Positions 19,846-39,015 of a stretch of 64,000 nt of DNA are shown piece by piece (positions within the stretch are counted from its first letter, which is position 1; each line of letters starts with the position of its first letter). Below the pieces are notes generated by a model. The model had not been told where the DNA came from. It worked only from the letters and a program-made list of their open reading frames with translations, and did no database searches. Both the position numbers and the translations under genes were made by a program. Origin of the DNA: Chrysomallon squamiferum (taxonomy: Eukaryota > Mollusca > Gastropoda > Neomphalida > Peltospiridae); the NCBI GenBank assembly GCA_012295275.1, contig CM022668.1, positions 4,628,302 to 4,692,301 of the forward strand, given 5' to 3'.

Positions 19846-22519
19846 CTGATAAGTGTACCTATATTTTGACAATTGAGTTGGGTGAAGATTTCATGTGAAC
19901 AGCTCTGCGAAGTGCCATGTTTTCTCCGATGCTTCCAACCTGCAGTGCAACCAAGTCTGCGAGTGTCTTGTCTTCAGAGTTCTTTATGTTTCCTACTTCA
20001 GCCTTTGACAAGAGTATCTACCTCAAAATAAATAATAATACAGAACAAACAAACAAACAAAGATTTCCTACTTCAGCCTTCTACAAGAACATCTACCTCA
20101 AAATAAATAATAATACAGAATAAACAAACAAACAAAGAAACAAACAACCGTTTCCTACTTCAGACTTTGACAAGAGTATCTACCTCAAAATAAATAAATA
20201 ATACAGAATAAACAAACAAACAAACATTTCCTACTTCAGCCTTCAACAAGAGTATCTACCTCAAAATTAATAAATAATACAGAACAAACAAACAAACAAA
20301 GATTTCCTACTTCAGCCTTCAACAAGAGTATCTACCTCAAAATTAATAAATAATACAGAATAAGTAAATAAATAAACAAAATCTTCCTATTTCAGACTTT
20401 GACAAGAGTATCTAGCACAAAATAAATAACAATACAGAATAAACAAATAAATAAAAAGTAAATAATGTTTTTATTTTTTTATGTATAGAAAAATAATCAA
20501 ACAATATGTAAACAAAGTACAATACATATATGTTTATATACAGAATCTAAATACAAACAGAAACTACAAGAAAGAAATAAGAATATAAGAATGTAAATAT
20601 AGCAGATAAATAAAAATTATACAATAAATAAACAAAATAAAGGAGAAGTAAATGAATGAAACAAACAAATAGGTAAGTAACTGTGTGTATGTGTGCCTGT
20701 GTGTCTTTGTGTGTGTATGTGTGCCTGTGTGTGTATGTGCATGCATTTTGAGCATGGATTGACCTATGACAATAACTGATTCATGTTCAAAATATTCTTA
20801 CCTTTTTCCTGTCATCATTGATCAATTTTTTTTGACAGACGTTAACTAGTTCAACAACTAAACCACAAAGTCTGTTTCACCTGAATTAAATAAATAAACA
20901 ATAAACCACAAATAATGAAAGAATTGAGAATTGAATAAATAAATGAATACAGACTGATGGATGTGGTGATGAAAGAAAGAACAAATGATTAAATATGACA
21001 ATTACAATTAAATAAAGTGAATAAACAGCTACTATATGATAATGAATGAAAAACAATTGATTAGATATAATAATCACTGTTAAATATCTTAAGGTTATAA
21101 TTATTAAATACATGAACGTATGAATTTTAAAAGTTCCAAATTTTTGAGAAAAGACTTTTTAAAATGTATGTTTGTAATTTTTAACAAGATAACTTTGTTA
21201 CGAACTGATAGTCATAAATATGACTTTCCAAAAATTTCTAAATATTCAGTGTCTGTCTAACTGGATTATTTCATACTCCAGCAAGTGCCTAACAGATAAT
21301 TTACCAAAAAACTGTGATAGGCATTTTCCTGCATACAGGAAGGTTACTATAAAAGAAACAGTTTCTGCTAATCAACAAGAGAAGTGCATGCCACAATGAA
21401 ACCATTTTCTTTGCCACCACCATCACAAATGTGCTGAGCATTTCTAAGCAAATTTTTCCTACCACACATTTAGCCTATTTCTGCCTAAATTTTGAAAGTA
21501 AAGAGTACTAAAATCAAATTAAAATTCTAATTGTTTTGAAACATACCTCAACCATGGTGGCTGACTGCTCTCTGGCAATCATACCAATTAAACCCTGAGA
21601 CATCGGACGAGTTTGAAGTTTTGTAGCTTTGTTCCAGCCTTCCTTCTGAGCCTGTTCCTTCAACCAATGCTCTGCCTGCAAAATGTGAAATTCACTGTCA
21701 AACATCTTATTTATATGTGTATAATTGATAGGTGTCTATCTGTGACACTGTTTTTTCACAATAGCAAAGTTTAGAATATTAATGTTATATTATACTTGTG
21801 TTTGTGATGTGTATTTATGTATATTTTTCTTTGTTTTATAATATTTATCTTATGCATGTGTATGTTGATAGCTGTCTGTCTCTGGGCACTTTCACAATTT
21901 TAGAATACTAATCTTATCTTATACCTGTGTATGTAACCTGTGTTGTATGAGTTTTTTGTTTATCTTTTTTTAAAGAAAATTTATCTTATCAAATACAATG
22001 AAGATTTGTTTGATGGATGTTTGTAAGACTATAAAATAATGGGGGTTTTGTGGTTGTTGTGTTTTTTTAAATTTGAAAAGAAAATGTTCGCAACTGTAAT
22101 CAACATACATTATTTTATTACACATACTAATTTTCTAAACAATTTTCTATCATGCTCAGTGGTTCATGACAGAATTACCTCCCTTATTTTTGTTTTTTTA
22201 ATAATTTTGCTTTATCTTTACTATTACAATTTATTTAGCAGTTTAATACCTTTTATAGTTTCATTCGTCAACACAGATAAGTTTGTGTGGGTCTGAATAC
22301 ACAATGGCTGCAATATTAACAAAATTATTTGGCTACTGATGTAATTTGGATGAAGCATATGTACAAACTGTTTGAAATTGTTGTTAAACTGTTCAAGAGC
22401 TTTTTTACAGTTGATGAAAGGAAAACCAGTTTTCTTGTGAAGTTTGCTCTACAGGGATTTATCAACAGCAGTTGGCACTGTATGAACACTCAGCTGCAGC
22501 AATCGTAACATCTTCAATT
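19846..22519 (-). pseudogene. Mitochondrial EF-Ts pseudogene, unit 2
   Basis: Four of the five TSFM coding exons are present on the minus strand: exon 1 at 22,368-22,519, exon 2 at 21,547-21,675, exon 3 at 20,802-20,880 and exon 4 at 19,846-20,017. The damage is plain. There is a TAG at codon 21 (22,449-22,451). A lost G turns the exon 1 donor CAG/GT into CAG/TT. Exon 3 is 79 nt against 108 in the intact gene, which shifts the frame. A TAG lies in exon 4 at 19,859-19,861. Exon 5 is absent. Exon 2 alone is undamaged (43 codons). It cannot make EF-Ts. Confidence 0.93.
19988..20460. repeat. Minisatellite made from the TSFM exon 4 splice acceptor, about 6 units
   Basis: A unit of about 75-80 bp repeats six times, with copies starting near 19,988, 20,064, 20,151, 20,226, 20,303 and 20,385. 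Each unit contains the first 25-30 bases of TSFM exon 4, its acceptor (AG/ATACTC on the minus strand) and the adjoining AAATAAATAATA-rich intron. The intact gene in unit 3 has two units. Confidence 0.85.
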
Positions 22520-23059
22520 CTGTAAAAACTATTATCAAACAATAATAACAGTGGTAGTAATGCAGTTATTACTAACATACATACATATAATGACACACAC
22601 ACAGTGACACAGATAGATTGATACAGCAAAACAGGAAATCTCATTTTTTTCACCTTCTAATTTAAATTTCCTTTTTTTATCTTTATATTTTAATATTTTA
22701 ATGCATATATATCTTAAATTATATTTAAAATTTACAGAATTATATTTTAACTTAAATTTATGTTTTATACAATTGCATTCTAATTTAAATTTCTTCAGAC
22801 ACATTTTAATTTAAATTTTCATTTGATTTATTCAACTTTAATTTACGTATATTTCCAGCACTTTGATAACCTTCTGGATGGATGGTTCAAGTCTTCAAAT
22901 TAGATATTTGTGAACAGCATCGCTGGATAGTTTCATCTCAGGTCTGTCAAAGGAGGCCATTGTTTACCTCTCTGAAAAAAAAAAATTTCAAAATGAACAT
23001 ATGAATTATATATTGCTGGTTTAGATCTAGGTATGTATTGATTATTAAAGTTCAATGGT

Positions 23060-23112
<53 letters not shown>

Positions 23113-24534
23113 GAAAGTGTTACTTTCTACTAACAAAGTTACGTTAGAAGAAAAATTGATAAACGATTTAATTTCCCCCCCACTTTAAAATCTTAAAATA
23201 AATTGGCAGTCAATATTTAAAAAAAAAAAAGGTTAATGTACGTGGCTCATAAAAATTATTTTGTTAATATCATATGGAATTAATTTAAATAAATAAATTA
23301 ATAAATAATATAAAAATTTATCATCATTTTCGTCAAATTAATCATTTAATGTGCAAGTTGGACCACGGACATCGAAATCTAAACATTTTTAACACTTTAC
23401 AAATCATTTAATTTGAAGACGACCAAAAATTATAAACGTACGCAATAACGTATAATTTCAGGATCAGATTATCCTAATTTAGTGGACTTTACGAGTTTGG
23501 TAATCGTAAAAGGACTGACTTGAAGCAGAAACGAAAGTACTTAAATACATCAGTAGCCATGTTTATTTCTTTGATTCAATCTCCTCTCTACAATTCAGCG
23601 CACCAAATTGTGTTGCTTTATCTCAAAATAAATTTAGTATATTCATTTTATTTAAAATGGAGTATATACCATTGTTTGAACAGAAAAAGAAAGAAAGTAG
23701 TATGCTGATATCAGTGAAATTAATTTTTTTACATTGAACGTAAACAATAAATACAATTTTTAAATATCATTATGATTATCAATGTTAGTCGTTACACTTC
23801 GTAATGGTAATTTTGTTTTGTTTGTTTTGTTTCTTTTTCTTATTAAAAAAATAAATAAATGAAAAATAAAATAAAAATTCATTGCAATTATGTAAGAAAT
23901 AGAAGATAAAACTTAAAATTAATTAAAGGAACAAAATTGATGGGAATTATTGAAACAATTTTACATAATCGTTGTAACGCGGTACGATAATAACTTAGTC
24001 GTAATAAAGCATTTTTGACGATTAAGTTTATTCTAAGATCAAACATTTTCCATTTATTAGAATGCTATGAGAAACTCGCAAAATTTGTATCAAAAGTTTT
24101 TATGATTTCAAACAAGACCTATATTATTTTACGACAATCCGCAAATATTGTTTACAGCAACAAATTTCCAATGTTTTTCCAGCCATTCAATCTTTGTGTT
24201 CGCGTAGCTGTTAGGTCTCGTCCTGGTGGGTATTTCAAATTATTTAAGTTAAATGTTCTTTTAGTTGTTTTACCTCCGCAGCTAGGAAAGCAATATTAAG
24301 TAGACATTATTTAGCAATCCAATCGAGGTTGGTGACGTAGCACAAACATCGGAGAATGCCTTGACCAGTTGATCGTAAAGTTAAGTGACCCAAACTGGAT
24401 CTGAACTCAACACTACTGAGTACTATATTTAACTGCTAACTGTAAAACTATGCACAGATGCAGAAAACATGGATTCTACTGATATATCTATATCTATATC
24501 TATCTATTTATTTATTTATCTGTATCTATCGACC

Positions 24535-24588
<54 letters not shown>

Positions 24589-24654
24589 CACAGTCGTAAA
24601 CTATCACAATAACTATCAATTAATCATATTCATTTATACATTTATTTATTTATT

Positions 24655-24704
<50 letters not shown>

Positions 24705-24828
24705 AGAAGTCCAGAAAATAAGCTTCTTAATTTTATTTTTATTTAATGTTTGCAAAATTTCTTTGTCATTGCAGGATTTTCTTGTTTCAATTTTTCTACT
24801 TCTTCTTCCTTTCTTTCTTTCTTTCATT

Positions 24829-24862
<34 letters not shown>

Positions 24863-24996
24863 TAAAAAAAAAAAAAAAAAAAAAATATTTAGAACTGGTC
24901 AAGTCACTATTTTTGCCATGAAATATTTTAGGAATTTAGAACTGCAGGTTTTTTGTTTTCTGTGTTTTATTGTATTCTTAATATATACAGTGTGTG

Positions 24997-25063
<67 letters not shown>

Positions 25064-25080
25064 GGAGCTAAAGAATAAGT
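22520..25080. other. Unit 2 flank, no recognisable gene
   Basis: Alignable with 8,612-10,570 of unit 1. Contains (CA)n at about 23,063-23,108 and 24,539-24,592, (ATT)n near 24,660-24,705, adjoining poly-T and poly-A near 24,830-24,885, and (GA)n at 25,000-25,059. No exon is recognised. Confidence 0.55.
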
Positions 25081-28000
25081 TGTATTTGAATTTTAATATA
25101 AGGGTAGAAGATAATATAGTTATCTAAGTAATCTATAAAGCATACATGTGGTGAGTACTGTAAATGGGACAATGTATATGAGGACAGCAAATAAAATTAA
25201 AGTTTGATGTATGTAGAATATATTTAGACAGTTTCTTGTTATCAACAGAGATACACTATAAATTCATGTTGACATGTTGTCAGTACTATAAATAGTATAT
25301 GTATAAATAGGTATGCACAGTTAAAAACAACTTTTTAAGTTTACAGAGAGTTCCTAGATGTCATGTTAAGACATTTAAAAAAATACCAAAAATTAACTTA
25401 AGATTTTAAAATAGTTTGGACATTTGATTGGTCTTAAAGTTCTAACATTGTGTTATTTTTTAACTGCACTGGTTGTCAGATTTATTCACATACGCTTCCT
25501 TTATTAGCAAAGGATATTTTTAATGTGCACACACTCACAAACAGTAGACCACATATCACTTCCTGTAATACCCAGTGCTGCTGTGTGGCTTTGATGAGAG
25601 GTACTTCATGGGGATTGATCACAAGACCTCTTGTGCCTCAAGAGATTTAATTAAAAAATATTGAAGTATTCCCCATTGTTTTTTAAGTGGATGTTCCCAC
25701 AGACCAGACAATTCTGAAATAACAAAAATACAATCATTGAATATAGCCAGCCAGACAGAAAAGATGAAAATAATTTCCATTATGATTATTTATTTATTTT
25801 TATTTGTAATTAAATGAGTCTTAAATTATGATTGTACAGATGAAATAACAAAAAAAAGTTACTTTGTTAACTAAAAAATCTACTATAATAAATATAATCT
25901 TTTGAATCTATGTAATTTCTGTTATGGTTAAGTAATTCCTGTTATGATTAAGTAATTTTTGTTGTTAATTAATTAAGTCAAAGTTGTTGAGGTATCATTC
26001 AGAGTAACACTAGTAACTAATTTAATTAACTAAAGTGTTTATAAAATATAACAGTCACACATTTGTGAAAGAATTGTCTCTTCTGATGTCATCTTGTTAT
26101 TGCCAGTGTTTCTGTTTTTCAGTAACAAATATTTTGTTTAACATTAAAATCTGTAAGATTTATAATTCACTTACATTGTTTTCATGCAGGTTTTTTTATT
26201 TATAAATCTAATTTTCAGCTATGGGAGTTTTGCATGACATTAAAATCTACAAGATTTATAATTCAGTAATAAACTGCATTGTTTTTGTAAAAATATATTT
26301 ATTTATATACCTAATATTCAGCCATCGATATTTTACCTGTTTAATTCAAAAGTAAATTATGTGGTTTTTGTACAAATATTTTTATTTATAGATTTTAAGT
26401 AAATGCAGCTCTTACTTAATGAACAAACATACTGATTATAATTATGAATACAAATTTAAGAAAATGTTTGTATAAAATGATTAACATTTTCTAAAATAAA
26501 ATAAAATTAGGCAAAGGGTTAAGAAATAAATGTTTATAATGAAAAATGAAAGCATCAGCTGATAAGAATTTTGGATGAAAACAAAAAGTAGCTGGTAAAG
26601 GATTAACAAATATGTAATTTTAACAATAAGTATTTCTAATGGTAAAAGGTTAAATACATACTTCTAATAAAGCAGGCAAAGGGTTAACAGTACAGCACAG
26701 TGTATTTCTTTTAAAAGAAAGATAGATTGTGGGAGAGGGTTAAAAAAAAAATAATAGTAATTTCTAATGAAACTTGAAAATGATGGCCGATAAAGGGTTG
26801 ACTAAAAAATAAGTAATTGTAATAAAACAAAGGGAGCTGTTGGAAGTGGGTTAAAAAAGTAATATTTCTCCTGAAATACAAACATGTAACTGACAAAGGG
26901 TTAACAAAGAATGATTTCTAACGACACGTGATAACAGCAGCTGATAAAGAGTTAAAAAATAAGTAGCTGTAATGAAAGTAATTTAACTTATTTCTGCAAT
27001 GAGCTGTTAATGCGCCTGGTATGATGGTAAATCAATATTAATTTACTCGTTTTTGTTTTGATTTTTTTTCTTTTCTAATTATCTTTATCCTTGATAAAGA
27101 CTAATCTAAATGGGACGGAAATGTACATGTATATTTAATGAAACTTAATATATATTAATGGAAATGGGTGTTTTCATGTCTTCAGTAGATAGAATCCATA
27201 TATATATATATATATATATATATAAGAAACCAACAACTTTCAGTAAATAGTAACTTAAAACAAGATATAAAAAGAATGAAATAAAACATTTCAGATAGTG
27301 TTATATGTGTTGTGGAATACACTTTGAGACATTACTGTAAAACCTTATCTGGTCAGGCAGTGGTTTGTTAAAAATACAGATTTATTAAAGATACAGGTTT
27401 ATACTTTCTGTTTATGAGAAGGTGTACACAAAAACTCCTTACTGCTAAGTAACAAGAATGCTGTAGCCTCTAGAATAGTGCTCTTTTTTGTGTTTTTACA
27501 AAAACAACATTTTATTTTAATACTGTTTACCCTCAGTTTGATGGAAAGCCAAACAAAATCTGGATAATCACAAAATGTTGACTTACTGCCATGTCCAAAC
27601 TTCAAACCTTACCTCAAAAGTTATTCTGAAACCCAAATATATGATAACAGCAACCTTCTCTCAACCCATTTCCCTGAAGTAAGAGTAAATGTTACACTTG
27701 CACCCACAACCATCATAACTTGAAAAGCCTTACCCAACCCAGTCTACATTTTTCTACTATATATTTTTCTTTACACACAGTGTATGGCATTTGTTTACAT
27801 TGTTTTTTGTGTCTTTATACTGTTCTTATATTATTGTATTACTCTTATTATATAGCTGTTATGTGTACTAACATTTAATGTTTTTGTAAATTTTAGGGTT
27901 AATGTTTACATTCGTGATTTGCTAGACTTTTCCATTTCCGGACAAGTGCTCCCCTTGATAGTCCATGAAATCAAGGGTCAACTATATAAAGGTTTAAAAT
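25080..28000. other. Unit 2-specific DNA of about 2.9 kb
   Basis: This has no counterpart in unit 1. It includes a degenerate tandem repeat with AAAGGGTTAA phrases (about 26,500-26,990). Its right edge (27,971-27,985, read on the minus strand as TAGTTGACCCTTGA) resembles the end of pogo/Tigger-type DNA transposons. No coding region is seen. It probably arrived after units 1 and 2 separated. Confidence 0.45.
26490..26990. repeat. Degenerate tandem repeat with AAAGGGTTAA core
   Basis: Roughly nine diverged units of about 50-60 bp. Each carries a GGTAAAGGGTTAA-like phrase followed by an AT-rich part with AATTTCTAATGAAA. Related single phrases lie at about 11,500 and 28,347 at the unit junctions. 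Confidence 0.55.
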
Positions 28001-28467
28001 AACAAACTGAAGAAGAGATTCCTATTTTCTCTTTTATAAATCTTTTACTGGGTAGAAAATAAACATTTGTGTCCCAAGATCAGTCTTCCATTTGCCCTTT
28101 TGGCTGCTCCCTTTCCACATGATAAATATTTCAGCCAAATATACATAAGATTTTACACCCTCATACACAGAGGTGTGAACAAATATGCATCAGACACTCA
28201 CATTCATACATACATACATACATACATACATACAGACATACAGACATACCTATATACACATGCATACATACAGACATTTAGGTTACCTGTCAGGTAAAAT
28301 ATAGTATGTCATAAAGTACATTATTATCACAATCTAGGCATCAGCTGGCGAAGGGTTAATCTAATTTAGCTCAGTGATGCAGTGAAACAGTGAGACTGCT
28401 GTTTTCTTGTTAAGCTTTAAATCAATATCCCAGAATCAAAAACATTTCAAAACCCACATCCAAACAC

Positions 28468-28513
28468 GACGTCACAGAGGGCTGTTAATTTGATATTGTG
28501 TTTCTATGGCAAC
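28468..28513 (+). promoter_or_regulatory. CRE-like site and X-box upstream of GUK copy 3
   Basis: GACGTCAC at 28,468-28,475 matches most of a CREB/ATF site. GTTTCTATGGCAAC at 28,500-28,513 fits the RFX X-box pattern RYYNYYATRRNRRY. Both lie just before the proposed first exon. In unit 1 the same block (about 451-501) has lost the ACGTCA core and the right half of the X-box, and unit 2 lacks the block. Promoter function is inferred. Confidence 0.45.
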
Positions 28514-28539
28514 AGATCGCTGTCATTATAAAATCTATT

Positions 28540-28653
28540 TGTTAAGAGAAGTGTACAGGTATTTGTGCTCCAAACAGCACTGTTGTACGTGATATAATTG
28601 AGTTCTATCGGAAAAGTGAGAATACTCGGCAGTGATTGTTTGAGACAGACCAG
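28540..28653 (+). other. Putative 5' untranslated exon of GUK copy 3
   Basis: The coding exon at 29,628 begins with a strong acceptor (TTTTCCAG), so an upstream exon is needed. The best donor is CAG/GTGAAG at 28,653-28,654, about 140 bp after the X-box. Splicing it to 29,628 puts a TGA in frame upstream of the ATG at 29,660, consistent with a non-coding leader. The left end is a guess. Confidence 0.4.
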
Positions 28654-29627
28654 GTGAAGTAGCACATTTCTGCTTCTGTTTGTTTTGTTTTGTATTTTAC
28701 TATTCAGTACTTGTTATTTTAATTTTTTTTTTTTTTTTTAGTTTTATATTGTATATTGTTTTTATTTTATATTTCGTTTTAACTGTATTTTTCTTTGATG
28801 CGTGTATTTGTGTTGTATTAATTTTATATTGTTTTAAGTTTTACTGTCTTTATCTTTGTTTTTATTTATATTGTATTTATTTTTATTTTGTTTTAATCTT
28901 TATTGTATTACTTTATGGTATATTTATTTTTGTATTTTAGTTTTATTACATTTATATATATATATTTTTTATTTATTTATGCATTATTTGTACATATACA
29001 CACAAACACACACAATGCACAGACATATGATATATAATCCAATATCTTTAAGTACAGAAAAACAATCTGTAATAACTTATGTATGTATGTATGCATATAT
29101 GCATGTTACCCTGATTGTGATCAGATTGGCAGTTATTTTATAATGACAAATGTCTTTTATATTTCTTTATCTAATTACTAATATATAATAATAAAGGTTG
29201 CTAAAGTATAGGTATATCGTAAAATTTGATATTATGGATGAACGATTTCATTATAGTGTTTTGTTTGGAAACGTTCATTCTAATTAAACTTTCTGTGGGA
29301 ACTGTGTTACTTGTTAAATATTTATCTGACATACAGAATAGAAAATGGTTTTTATTTAATTTTGTAATACATCTGATGAATTCATGAAAAGTTTTTAAGC
29401 AATTTTTTACTCAATATATTACGGATGAATGATTCACAATAGCGCCTTGTTTTGTATGGCATTTAAACGTGTTAAACAAAGAAACTAACAGATTTGTTAG
29501 TTATGAAAAAAACAACCATACAAATATTTAGTGTTGCAGCATTTGTTTGTTTTCAAATGTTCAAGAGAATTTTAAATTCTTCGTGACTAAAAGAATATTA
29601 TTAATGTTTTTGACATTTTTTTTCCAG

Positions 29628-34158
<4,531 letters not shown>

Positions 34159-35039
34159 TCTGACACAACTACTAGCAGTTATTTTATTATAGAAATATTT
34201 ACAAAATAGAACTTGAATGACAGTTTGTTTTACTTATATATATATATATATTAGCAATGTGGGTAAATTAATACACAAGGTAAACAGAAAATGCACTGAA
34301 ACTTAAGGAAGTTTAGAACTAAAATTATCAAAGATCTGCAGGTGTCGGGGTAGTGTGTTTCACTAGAACATTACAGAGAGTTGCATGTGTAATGTTAAAC
34401 AGGACTGTTTTCACATCTTTTGTTAAAGATTAAGACCTGTTTTATCAAATGTCTTAACCAGATGGGATGTTTTCTGTCTTGTATTTGTTTATATATAATA
34501 CATATACACAGCCTGGAGATTGCTTTGGAATTGGATATAATGGCTAGGTTTGTTCTAACTAATGTGCTGTTTACAAGTATTATCATATTTGGAACAGAAA
34601 CAGAATAATATTTTCTCTGCTCTGAGTTACAGAAATTGTTTTGATCAGTAAGGAAAGTTAACTAACACAATATGCAATTATTGGTGTTCCTTCATTTTCA
34701 TGTAGTATGATCCATAAAACTCTACACATGTAAATCATCTACACCTTTGAAAAGTGTAGATGGATATTTGTAAAATTTTGGAATAGATGTATTTTCTTAC
34801 AGCCATAAGCATACAGAACATTGTATGTGGGGGGGGGTGCTATATAAATGCATATTGTTATTATTATATTATCGTTATTGTTTATTTCTATTATTATTAT
34901 TATTATTATTGATGATATTATTATTATTATTAATGTTATTAACATTATCATCATCATCATTTTTATTATTATTATCATCATTATTCTCATTATTATTATT
35001 AGTATCTTTATTATTTTTATTATTATTATTGTTACCATT

Positions 35040-35089
<50 letters not shown>

Positions 35090-35097
35090 TATCATCA

Positions 35098-35131
<34 letters not shown>

Positions 35132-36685
35132 CTTTATAATTTTTTTATTATTATTATTATTATTATTAAATAACTTTATAAGATCTTGCTTGTTTCAGTG
35201 CATTTCTGCCAGAATCTCAGCAGACTTTTACACCCAATTTTCCTCATTACTAGTCTTCCCTGTGTTGGAGTAACTAGGTTGCTTTTTGTGTTTTTTTTAA
35301 TTCCCACCATCTGAATGGGTAACATGTCTGCCTGTCGTCAAACTCAGCAATTATCAATCATGCAAGTGTCCTCATTGAAATGTTCATTCTAATGAAACTT
35401 TCTGTGGGAGCTACAGTAGTTGTTAAATATACATCTGACAGTTTGGATAGAAAATGTTTTTTTTATTGTGTTTTGTTGTCTTTGTTATCTTTTTCATTTT
35501 ATTTATGAAGGGCAGCATACAGCTGATGAATTTTGTAAGATTTTTTTAAGCAATTCTTTTCATCACAAATCATATCAAAAAAAAAATCTTTTTGTTTTTC
35601 TTTCTTTTTTAATATACCATCAGATTTAAGTCTTATAAGTGCTAATACTAATAATAAAACCCATTTGTTTTTAAATGGAGACAGGAGTAACTGGGTGCAA
35701 AAGTTTACTCAAATAGAATATTTTTGAAATTTCTTCCTTATTAATTTTTCTTTTATTTCAATATTTTTATGGTTTCTGTTCCAAATGTTGTTTATTAATT
35801 GCTTAATGTATTGAATATTTTAACTAACAACTTATTCCTTATACCTTTTTTTATTGATTTATTTCAGTAGTACCTTTTATTATTCATTCTTTTTTTTTCT
35901 TTTCAAATGTTAGAGAACTTCCAAAGGGAGGCAACTCACTGTAATATAAAATTAGCCTTTAATTAAAAGAAATATGAGGTGAAGGATATTAGCATTTTAA
36001 AAATGTAATAAAAATATTTGATAGATGAATTAAGAAAAAAGAAAGTTAGTTGTAATTATTAATATGAATTATAAAACTAAAATATTTTTAGTTCTTATTT
36101 TATGTGGTATTTTAAAAATATTTGGTTTACAATTTTAATCTCTTTGGTATATATTTAAAGCCTTGCAAAACTTTAAATATTCAAGTGGAAAAAAAAAAAA
36201 ATATATATATATATAAAAAGTTAGAAAAGAAAACAAGGATCTCAGATTTTAAAATTATATTTGTTATATACATATTTTTAGTTTGACAATCTGTTACTCA
36301 TTATTTAAACATCAGCCATTTGTAATTACGCTGATAATAATACAAAAAACACAGTTCAGAGGATATTTATATCATCTTTCTAATTTTCTTTTACTGAGTT
36401 GAACATACCTTCATGAACTGTGTCTGTTATACTTGATCGTTCTCCAAGATATTCAAAATTTGAAATTCAATTCAATTTGAACACTTTTGAATATTTAATT
36501 TGATCAGACATTTGAGATTTGTAGGGCCCTGGATATATTATTATTAATGTTATGTTTATTAGTGGTAGTAGTATTGTATTTTTTATTATTAATTTTATTT
36601 TGTTACTGGTCGTATTTATCTTCCATTTGTTGTTAAAATGTTAAAAATTTGTTATATATTCAAACAGTGCATCAAAAACTAAAAC

Positions 36686-36721
<36 letters not shown>

Positions 36722-37605
36722 CAGTAATGATAATAAAAATAATTATAATAATGATAATGATAATAGAAATAATAATAATAATAACTAATAAAAATAATTA
36801 TAATAAAGATAATAAAAATTAATAATAGTAATAAATTAAAATAATAATAATTGTTTATAAACATAAATTTGTATAATATACATAAAGCCATGCACATTTT
36901 CTGGAAAAGATCTGAAATTTTACTTGATCTCTCTCTCTCTCTCTCTCTCCTTTACTTCTTTACGAGCAGATCAGATCACATAAAATTGCCTCAGACAGTT
37001 GTTGAATCAATCTTTAGTTTTAAAAACTACAAAATAATATTGCAAACATTTATCAGGTATCAGATTTTTGCATTTATTTAATGTCAGAAATATCATTTTG
37101 TTGGTACTTTCATCATCTTTTTGTTGTGCATATCCATGAGTACAGTCACATGTATGTGTGTGTGTGTGCATGTCCATATATGTGTAGTCTCATTACTAAG
37201 GGCAAATATTGACTGTTTGTGGGAAATCTAATAGTTTTTATGTTACCTTTTTATTTTCCTGTTAACACAAATTTGAGAATTTTATAAAATGATTTTTGCA
37301 CTGAGCATTTTACCTTGTGACATATGACTGAATGATAGGATGGAATAACTAAATGCAGTTGTTTAAGTCATAAATCACCAGATATTATAGGATTTTTAAT
37401 GTGTTTAATCTGTCTCAAATTTTCAGTCAGTCAGTATACTGTCAAATGTTTTTATTTTTAAAACTTTGTTCATTATTTATTATTGGTATATTGTTTATAA
37501 GCAATTTCTTTTATTATTTGTCCTATTTTATGGTTATTATTATTTAGTCCTATTATTTTTAGTACTAGTATTAGTGCTAATATTACTGTCATTATTATTT
37601 AGTGC

Positions 37606-37636
<31 letters not shown>

Positions 37637-38971
37637 TTATTACTGGAAAAAATAAAATTTCAATCAGTCAATTTCAAGGAAAATATATTTTTTTTTTTTA
37701 TTTTTTAATTTTTAAAATAATCTTTACCAGTGTTTTTGTTTACATATATCTAATTAGTTTTTTCAAAAAACAAAAAGAAAAGAATGCCATCCACACAAGA
37801 ATTTTTATTTTATTAATAGTAAATTTATAAATTTACAAAACATTATAATTTCTTGTGTTTTGATAAAAAGCTACATGTTATTAAAACAATTTTGCTGTGG
37901 ATTTAACCTTTTACAGGTTAATTATTTTTGTAGACTTATTTTTCAAATGTCTTTGGTTTTATTTTGTTTTTATTGGTATTTTAATCATAACAGAAGATAT
38001 AACAACTAATCTGTGATGTAGTTTGGGATATGATGTGTAGTGTTTGTGTCTGGAAAATACATTTTGGTTAAATTATACATTGTGAAATACATTCTCTACA
38101 TTCTGTGTATGTGTAACACAATAGGCTACTCAGACTTAAAATACAAAGGAGGAAATTAAAGGAAGAAACAGATAAAGGAATAATATGGTTTTCAGAGAAT
38201 ACACAGCACTTACATTTTATCATGTATAAAATTATTTATTATTTTTAGTGATGTATAGTCTAATTAATACTAAAATATTTGGCATTAAAATTTTGTTTTC
38301 ATATTTTGTTTGTTATTAATTTACATTGTTTAATGCATATATGTACATGCCAAGATCTAATGCATTATAGGATAGATAGCATTTGTTTTAATAATGATAC
38401 CTATTATTATAATTTTTGTCCTCCAAGATTTTTTAAAAGTAATTTTTTTTACTTTTGCATATATCCACATGACCCCACAGTCTCTCTCTCTCTCAAAACA
38501 AAAACTAATAATCATCTAAAAGAAAGATGCTTTATTTAAGCTAAATACAAATTTTTATAACATCTTTGCACACAATTTTAGTAAATCTCTTATCATCACC
38601 AGTATGATAAAATACTAAAGATTTCTTAAACTGTCAATCAAACCAGTAACCCCTCCCACTCATGTTCTGTAAACAAGAAAATGTTACCTCCACAATGAAG
38701 AAAGTTTTATTAACTTTTATCATTGTTTTGTTTTTGACTTAATAGACTTCAACAAAGTTTTATCCACAACTTGGTGGCTATGTAGAATCTTCCTGACTGC
38801 TTGTAATGAAAGCAAAAAAATGTCTGTCAAAAATAAGCTCCTCCCAAATATTAATCTTAACACTGTCAGTCATCTTTATGATGACCCACCCTATTTTAAT
38901 AAATTAACTGTTTGTTCTGCAGATCACAATTAAGTATGACCTGACTGCACAATTTTCCTTAGATTTTGTTT

Positions 38972-39015
<44 letters not shown>

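Noticed and set aside
20000-20460. CRISPR-like or other spaced repeat array
   Set aside because: The genome is eukaryotic and the repeats include TSFM exon sequence and intron in tandem without spacers. It is a minisatellite.
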